From positions 1 to 17,674 of the forward strand of contig SVQJ01000014.1 of NCBI GenBank assembly GCA_015065395.1: DNA of 17,674 bases, written 5' to 3'. A model generated the notes under the pieces. It did not search any database, was not told where the DNA came from, and was given only the letters and a program-made list of their open reading frames with translations. Below are positions 14,277 through 17,674 of the stretch, piece by piece. The DNA comes from Oscillospiraceae bacterium (GTDB lineage Bacteria; Bacillota; Clostridia; Oscillospirales; CAG-272). The position numbers and the translations under genes were made by a program. The number at the start of each line of letters is the position of its first letter. Position 1 is the stretch's first letter.

Positions 14277-15030
14277 TTTTGCGAAGTCTCCTTTCCAAGA
14301 GTCCAACGAGCCATGTAAGTATCATAACTATAACAAGGTAGATCAGAGCAACGGCGATAAGGGGCAAAAATGCAGAGAAGGTACGTCCTCTGATTAGCTC
14401 TCCTGCCTTAGTAAGATCCATGATCGCCGCATATCCAGCGATGGATGTTTCCTTGATAAGTACGATAAACTCATTACAGAGGGTGGGGAGAACCACCTTA
14501 AATACCTGGGGAATAATGATAAAACGCATCATCTGGAAGTAGTTAAATCCGAGACTTCTGCCTGCTTCAAACTGTCCCTGATCTATGGACATGATTCCGC
14601 CTCTGAAGATCTCGGCAACATAAGCACCTGAGTTTATACCGAATGCAATTATAGCAACAGGCAGCTCATCGATCTTGGGAAGAAAAACGAAAACGAAAAG
14701 CAAAAGCTGAACGACCATAGGTATTCCGCGAATAACGGTAAGATAGATCTTACATATCATGTTGAAAAATGCGAAAATACCGTAACCAAAGCCGCCGCGC
14801 TTTTTCAGGGTCTCCTGGTTTTTATCAAAGGAGGAACGAACACCGGCAACAACGATGCCGATAAGCACGCCCAAAACGAGCGCACCGGCGGTTATAAGCA
14901 TGGTGTTGCCGAGACCCTCCAGAAGCAGCTTCCAGCGGTCTTGCTCAATGAAATTCTCGTTAAAATCGTCGGCGAAGTTGTGGTACCAATTCATGATACC
15001 TCTTGCGATATTATTTATAAATTCCTTCAA
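14266..15030 (-). CDS. Polar amino acid ABC transporter, permease (HisM/GlnP type), TTG start
   Basis: Inner-membrane permease of 254 residues with about five hydrophobic helices (about 42-63, 88-118, 122-142, 178-200, 220-245). Family marks are the GNTMLITAGALVLGVLIG entry helix, the IRGIPMVVQL segment near residue 100 and the EAA loop EAGRSLGFNYFQMMRFIIIPQ region near 155-175, which contacts the ATPase. It probably forms a homodimer, since only one permease gene is present. A polar insert near residues 66-80 and a roughly 30-residue N-terminal lead are longer than usual. The TTG start at 15030 has GAAAGGA 7 bases upstream; an internal ATG at codon 13 with AGAGG before it is a possible second start. 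Confidence 0.93.
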   Translation of the reverse strand: MKEFINNIARGIMNWYHNFADDFNENFIEQDRWKLLLEGLGNTMLITAGALVLGVLIGIVVAGVRSSFDKNQETLKKRGGFGYGIFAFFNMICKIYLTVIRGIPMVVQLLLFVFVFLPKIDELPVAIIAFGINSGAYVAEIFRGGIMSIDQGQFEAGRSLGFNYFQMMRFIIIPQVFKVVLPTLCNEFIVLIKETSIAGYAAIMDLTKAGELIRGRTFSAFLPLIAVALIYLVIVMILTWLVGLLERRLRKNER

Positions 15031-15044
15031 AACGATGTCCTTTC
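15030..15044 (-). promoter_or_regulatory. Ribosome binding site deciding the TTG start of the permease
   Basis: The minus strand reads GAAAGGA (15044-15038), seven bases, then TTG at 15030. The site lies directly after the hairpin at 15052-15078. Confidence 0.65.
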
Positions 15045-15051
15045 ACACAAA

Positions 15052-15078
15052 AGAAGGGCGGGCAGAACCCACCCTTCT
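15052..15078 (-). terminator. Intercistronic hairpin, probable partial terminator between binding protein and permease
   Basis: On the minus strand AGAAGGGTGGG pairs with CCCGCCCTTCT (11 bp with one G-U) around TTCTG and is followed by a short TTTT. It starts 12 bases after the stop of the binding-protein gene. The short U-tract suggests incomplete termination. Such hairpins are known to protect the 3' end of the upstream transcript and give more binding protein than membrane complex. Confidence 0.7.
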
Positions 15079-15090
15079 GAAATTTTGTGA

Positions 15091-15891
15091 TTACTCTGCG
15101 GGGATGTACTTGTCGATGATCTTCTGAACAGTACCGTCGGCAATAAGCTCTTCAAGAGCTTTGTTTACCTTGTGGAGAAGCTTGTCGTTGTCCTTAGCGA
15201 TCGCGATCGCGTAGTCCTCTTCGGTGTAAGAGGTATCAAGGATCTTAAGGCCCTTGTTTGCAGCAACAAAGGATTTTGCAGGCTCGTTATCGATGATAAC
15301 GCAGGTAACCTTGCCTGCCTGGAGAGCCATGATAGCCTCAGCGCCGGTCTTGTAACGCTTTACGTTCTTTTCGCCAAAGCCCCAGTCCTTAGGCTTGGAA
15401 GAGGAGTAGATATCGCCGGTAGTGCCCTGCTGAACACCGATGGTGATGTTTTCCTTAACACCCTTGGGATTGCCCTCTTCGTCAAATCCGGTGTAGAAGT
15501 CCTCGTAGGAAGTGTATTCACTGTCCTCGTTAACGATAACTACCTGAATACCTGTAGCGTATGTAGAAGTAAAGTTGACGTTCTCAAGTCTGTCCTCGGT
15601 AACGGTCATGCCTGCCATACCCATGTCGTACTTGCCGGAAACGACGCCGCCGATGATGGAATCGAACTCAGTGTCAACGATCTCAAGCTTCATATCAAGC
15701 TTTTTTGCGATCTCCTGTGCAATCTCAACGTCGATGCCTGCGTAATCACCGTCTTCTATGAACTCATAGGGAGGGAATGCTGCATTGGTTGCCATTGTGA
15801 GAGTATTTGCGTCATCATTTCCGCAGGAAACGAGACAAGCAGGTGCACAGAGAAGTGCAAGTGCAAGAATAAGTGTAATAAACTTTTTCAT
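15091..15891 (-). CDS. Polar amino acid ABC transporter, substrate-binding lipoprotein (family 3)
   Basis: Surface lipoprotein of 266 residues that captures the amino acid for the importer. The signal sequence MKKFITLILALALLCAPACL ends in the lipobox LVSC with the lipidated Cys at 23. The SBP_bac_3 fold shows in ATNAAFPPYEF (35-44), GIDVEIAQEIAKKL, FDSIIGGVVSGKYDM, MAGMTVTEDR with the ligand-carboxylate Arg101, GVQQGTTGD (152-160) and CVIIDNEPA with the amino-group Asp201. That Arg/Asp pair predicts an alpha-amino acid ligand. A polar insert (about 122-148, EDSEYTSYEDFYTGFDEEGN) is longer than in many relatives. The ATG at 15891 has GGAGG eight bases upstream; the frame is open farther upstream, but the promoter lies inside that extension, so the longer version is not real. 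First gene of its operon. Confidence 0.96.
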   Translation of the reverse strand: MKKFITLILALALLCAPACLVSCGNDDANTLTMATNAAFPPYEFIEDGDYAGIDVEIAQEIAKKLDMKLEIVDTEFDSIIGGVVSGKYDMGMAGMTVTEDRLENVNFTSTYATGIQVVIVNEDSEYTSYEDFYTGFDEEGNPKGVKENITIGVQQGTTGDIYSSSKPKDWGFGEKNVKRYKTGAEAIMALQAGKVTCVIIDNEPAKSFVAANKGLKILDTSYTEEDYAIAIAKDNDKLLHKVNKALEELIADGTVQKIIDKYIPAE

Positions 15892-15924
15892 TATTATGTC
15901 CTCCATAAAAATAGTACAAACAGA

Positions 15925-15953
15925 ATTATAAACCAGCACCGATTCTTTGTCAA
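15925..15953 (-). promoter_or_regulatory. Perfect-consensus sigma-A promoter of the amino acid ABC operon
   Basis: On the minus strand TTGACA (15953-15948), a 17-base spacer and TATAAT (15930-15925) match consensus at all twelve positions. The start of transcription should be near 15918, leaving a leader of about 27 bases, too short for a riboswitch or T-box. Confidence 0.88.
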
Positions 15954-16030
15954 TAGCAAATATGAATAAAATACATTCAAAACCTGCAATATCATGAACA
16001 TTTTGAATAAAAAAGTTGCTTATAAAGGAA

Positions 16031-16068
16031 AAAACTGTCCAAATCCTTTTTAGGATACGGACAGTTTT
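16031..16068 (-). terminator. Intrinsic terminator of uppP
   Basis: On the minus strand AAAACTGTCC pairs with GGACAGTTTT, with an inner ATCCT/AGGAT stem around AAAA and a small GT/TT internal loop; the arm runs into TTTTTT. It begins 16 bases after the uppP stop and insulates the ABC promoter at 15925-15953. Confidence 0.88.
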
Positions 16069-16084
16069 GAATATTTGTGAATAT

Positions 16085-16939
16085 TTATGCAAAAATAAGG
16101 AAGTATCCCAGCAGTATTATACCGATGGCGATACGGTACCAGGCAAAGGATTCAAAGCTGTGGCGGCGAACAAATCCGGTGAGGAATTTGATAGCGACCA
16201 TAGATACCGCAAAGGAGACCAGGGTGGCAACGGCGAGAACCGCGATCTGCTCGGCACCGAAGGCGGGGGCGGTTCCATCGACGGCGTCCTTCACGTAATC
16301 GAGAACCTCAAGGCCGGAGGAGCCTGCCATGGCGGGGATAGCGAGAAAAAACGAGAAATCAGCCGCCGCGGTACGGTCAACTCCGAGAAGCATTGCGCCA
16401 AGGATGGTTGAGCCGCTTCTGGATGTGCCGGGGATTATGGAAAGCACCTGGAAAAGGCCGATACCGAAGGCAGTTTTGTAATCAAGATCGTCAGCTGAGC
16501 GGATGCGGAAAGCTTTGTCTTTTCGGTTGCGCTCGATGATGATGAATGCGATACCGTATGCAACGAGAGCTGCCGCTATGATCACGGGATCATCGGGAAT
16601 ATCGCGGCCGAGAAGCTTCATAGCCACCACTGCGCATCCGCCGGGAATGACCGCAACTATGATCTTTGACCAGAGAAGCCAGGTGTTCTTTGTTTCTGTC
16701 TGTGATTTCTTTAATGAAAAGGGATTGAGCCTTTTGAAATAGAGAACCACAACGGCCATGATAGCTCCCAGCTGCATGACCTGTATGACGAGGTTTTTGA
16801 AGGAGGGATCCTTAAATGCATCGATATGTATAAACTCGTCAAACAGCAAAAGATGTCCCGTGGAGCTGACGGGGAGCCATTCGGTTATACCTTCAACTAT
16901 ACCGAGAAGAAGGGACTTGAGCATTTCAAAGATAAACAT
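16085..16939 (-). CDS. uppP: Undecaprenyl-diphosphatase UppP/BacA
   Basis: Integral membrane enzyme (284 residues, usual length) that removes a phosphate from undecaprenyl diphosphate to recycle the lipid carrier of peptidoglycan and other wall polymers; it also gives bacitracin tolerance. Both signature regions are intact: GIVEGITEWLPVSSTGH with Glu16, Glu20, Ser26 and His29, and PGTSRSGSTILGAMLLG with Arg174, which match the catalytic residues known in Escherichia coli UppP. About eight hydrophobic helices are visible. The start lacks a classic Shine-Dalgarno at ideal distance: AGGGTG is 8 bases upstream and AAAGGA about 16. It lies 32 bases after the U32-family gene and may share its transcript; its own terminator follows at 16031-16068. 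Confidence 0.96.
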   Translation of the reverse strand: MFIFEMLKSLLLGIVEGITEWLPVSSTGHLLLFDEFIHIDAFKDPSFKNLVIQVMQLGAIMAVVVLYFKRLNPFSLKKSQTETKNTWLLWSKIIVAVIPGGCAVVAMKLLGRDIPDDPVIIAAALVAYGIAFIIIERNRKDKAFRIRSADDLDYKTAFGIGLFQVLSIIPGTSRSGSTILGAMLLGVDRTAAADFSFFLAIPAMAGSSGLEVLDYVKDAVDGTAPAFGAEQIAVLAVATLVSFAVSMVAIKFLTGFVRRHSFESFAWYRIAIGIILLGYFLIFA

Positions 16940-16971
16940 TTGTTATACACCCTGTTCCTTTAGAATTGTTG

Positions 16972-17674
16972 TTATTCTCCGCCGCGGAGGATATCTCCCT
17001 CGTGCACCGCGACGGGAGAACGAAGGGTGAAAAGCATACCCGGATGGGGCGCGGAGGGAATAGGATTACCCTCGGCATCGGAAAGCTCTTTAGCGGTGAA
17101 GGGGATCCCCACCTTCCCGGGGCACAGAAGCTCAACGCTCTGATCCGAAACGGTCTTGTTGCGCTGAATAAAGGTTGCAACACCGCCGGCATCGCAGCCC
17201 TTGACTGCGGTTGCAAGATAGGCTTTTTCTCTTATATATCCCGGTTCGGTGACGATATTTGCGTCCTCATGAGGGCTTTTGAAGAAAAAACCGGTGCCGT
17301 ATTCTCTGTGTGAGACGCTTTCAAGCTCCCGAAGGTATCGGGGATCGTATGTATAACCCTCAGGGTCTGCAAAATAAGCATCCAGTGCCATTTTATAAGT
17401 GTTAGTAACAACGGCAGTGTAATAAGCGCTGCGAACTCTGCCCTCCAGCTTAAAGGAGTGGATACCTGCCTCGCAAAGCTTTGGAATATGCTCGATCATG
17501 CACATATCCTTTGAGCTCATAACGAAGGTATCGCCCCCGTCCTCAATAACGGGCAGTAATTCCTCGCGTCTCTTTTCCTCCGCGATATCCGCGTGGAGAG
17601 CACCGCCTCTTTCAAATATCCATCGGCAGGGCTGTGCGCAGGCGCCGCGGTTTGCATCTCGTCCCACATAGTGC
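16972..17674 (-). CDS. U32 family peptidase-like protein, C-terminal part (N-terminus outside window)
   Basis: The frame enters from the right edge as HYVGRDANRGACAQPCRW, which in this family follows directly on the SGRCxxS signature that is cut off. About 234 residues remain before the stop at 16972. Visible marks are the two Cys of GACAQPC, SSKDMCMIEHIPKL, FKLEGRVRSAYYTAVVTNTY and the small C-terminal beta domain. U32 members are annotated as collagenase-like peptidases, but characterised relatives (TrhP/YrrO, RlhA) hydroxylate tRNA U34 or 23S rRNA using conserved cysteines, so an RNA-modification role is at least as likely. The GTG at 17667 is an internal Val codon, not a start. The gene is upstream of uppP by 32 bases. 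Confidence 0.92.
   Translation of the reverse strand, partial: HYVGRDANRGACAQPCRWIFERGGALHADIAEEKRREELLPVIEDGGDTFVMSSKDMCMIEHIPKLCEAGIHSFKLEGRVRSAYYTAVVTNTYKMALDAYFADPEGYTYDPRYLRELESVSHREYGTGFFFKSPHEDANIVTEPGYIREKAYLATAVKGCDAGGVATFIQRNKTVSDQSVELLCPGKVGIPFTAKELSDAEGNPIPSAPHPGMLFTLRSPVAVHEGDILRGGE

Noticed and set aside
15892..16092. 67-codon N-terminal extension of the binding protein
   Set aside because: The extension contains the perfect promoter and the Shine-Dalgarno, and the lipoprotein signal begins at the ATG at 15891.
1..17674. tRNA, rRNA, CRISPR, insertion sequence or riboswitch
   Set aside because: Nearly all of the window is coding. The intergenic gaps are short and lack direct-repeat arrays, transposase frames, tRNA-like folds or long structured leaders.

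Overview
This window most likely comes from an anaerobic Firmicute of class Clostridia, in the range of gut or rumen Oscillospiraceae/Ruminococcaceae. The basis is a V-type (not F-type) ATPase operon of Clostridium/Enterococcus layout, a secreted protein ending in a type I dockerin, AAGGAG-type Shine-Dalgarno sites with some TTG starts, textbook sigma-A promoters, and a DUF5662 gene. The taxonomic call is inference; there is no rRNA gene here. I see no tRNA, rRNA, CRISPR array, insertion sequence or phage gene, and no gene-free stretch longer than about 250 bases.

Positions 1-6583 (minus strand) hold a V-type ATPase operon in transcription order: peripheral-stalk subunit G/H, then I (membrane a-subunit), K (rotor ring), E, C, F and A. 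The catalytic A subunit runs off the left edge after 588 codons. Subunits B and D are expected just outside. A promoter with a perfect -10 box and 17-bp spacer lies at 6646-6674. The K subunit carries the full set of Na+-coordinating residues known from Enterococcus hirae NtpK, so the enzyme is predicted to move Na+. A 108-residue protein of unknown function (6687-7013, minus) lies upstream of this operon.

Positions 7095-13278 (plus strand) look like one operon driven by a perfect TTGACA-17-TATAAT promoter. Its first gene encodes an 841-residue secreted protein with four tandem pairs of PPC-like and Ig-like domains and a C-terminal dockerin. Next come a cytoplasmic glycoside-hydrolase-like barrel protein (probably DUF6259 type), an AEC-family permease whose start overlaps the previous stop, and a DUF5662 protein with an HD-hydrolase-like His/Asp pattern. 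Pairing a cellulosome-type surface protein with an intracellular glycosidase-like enzyme and an organic-anion type carrier is the least explained part of the window. The operon ends at a 23-bp perfect hairpin that also terminates the convergent operon from the right.

Positions 13527-15953 (minus) hold a complete polar amino acid ABC importer: lipoprotein binding protein, permease, ATPase. It has its own perfect promoter, and a hairpin after the binding-protein gene probably lowers expression of the two membrane-complex genes. Positions 16031-17674 (minus) hold uppP (undecaprenyl-diphosphatase) with its terminator and, upstream of it, the C-terminal part of a U32-family protein cut by the right edge.
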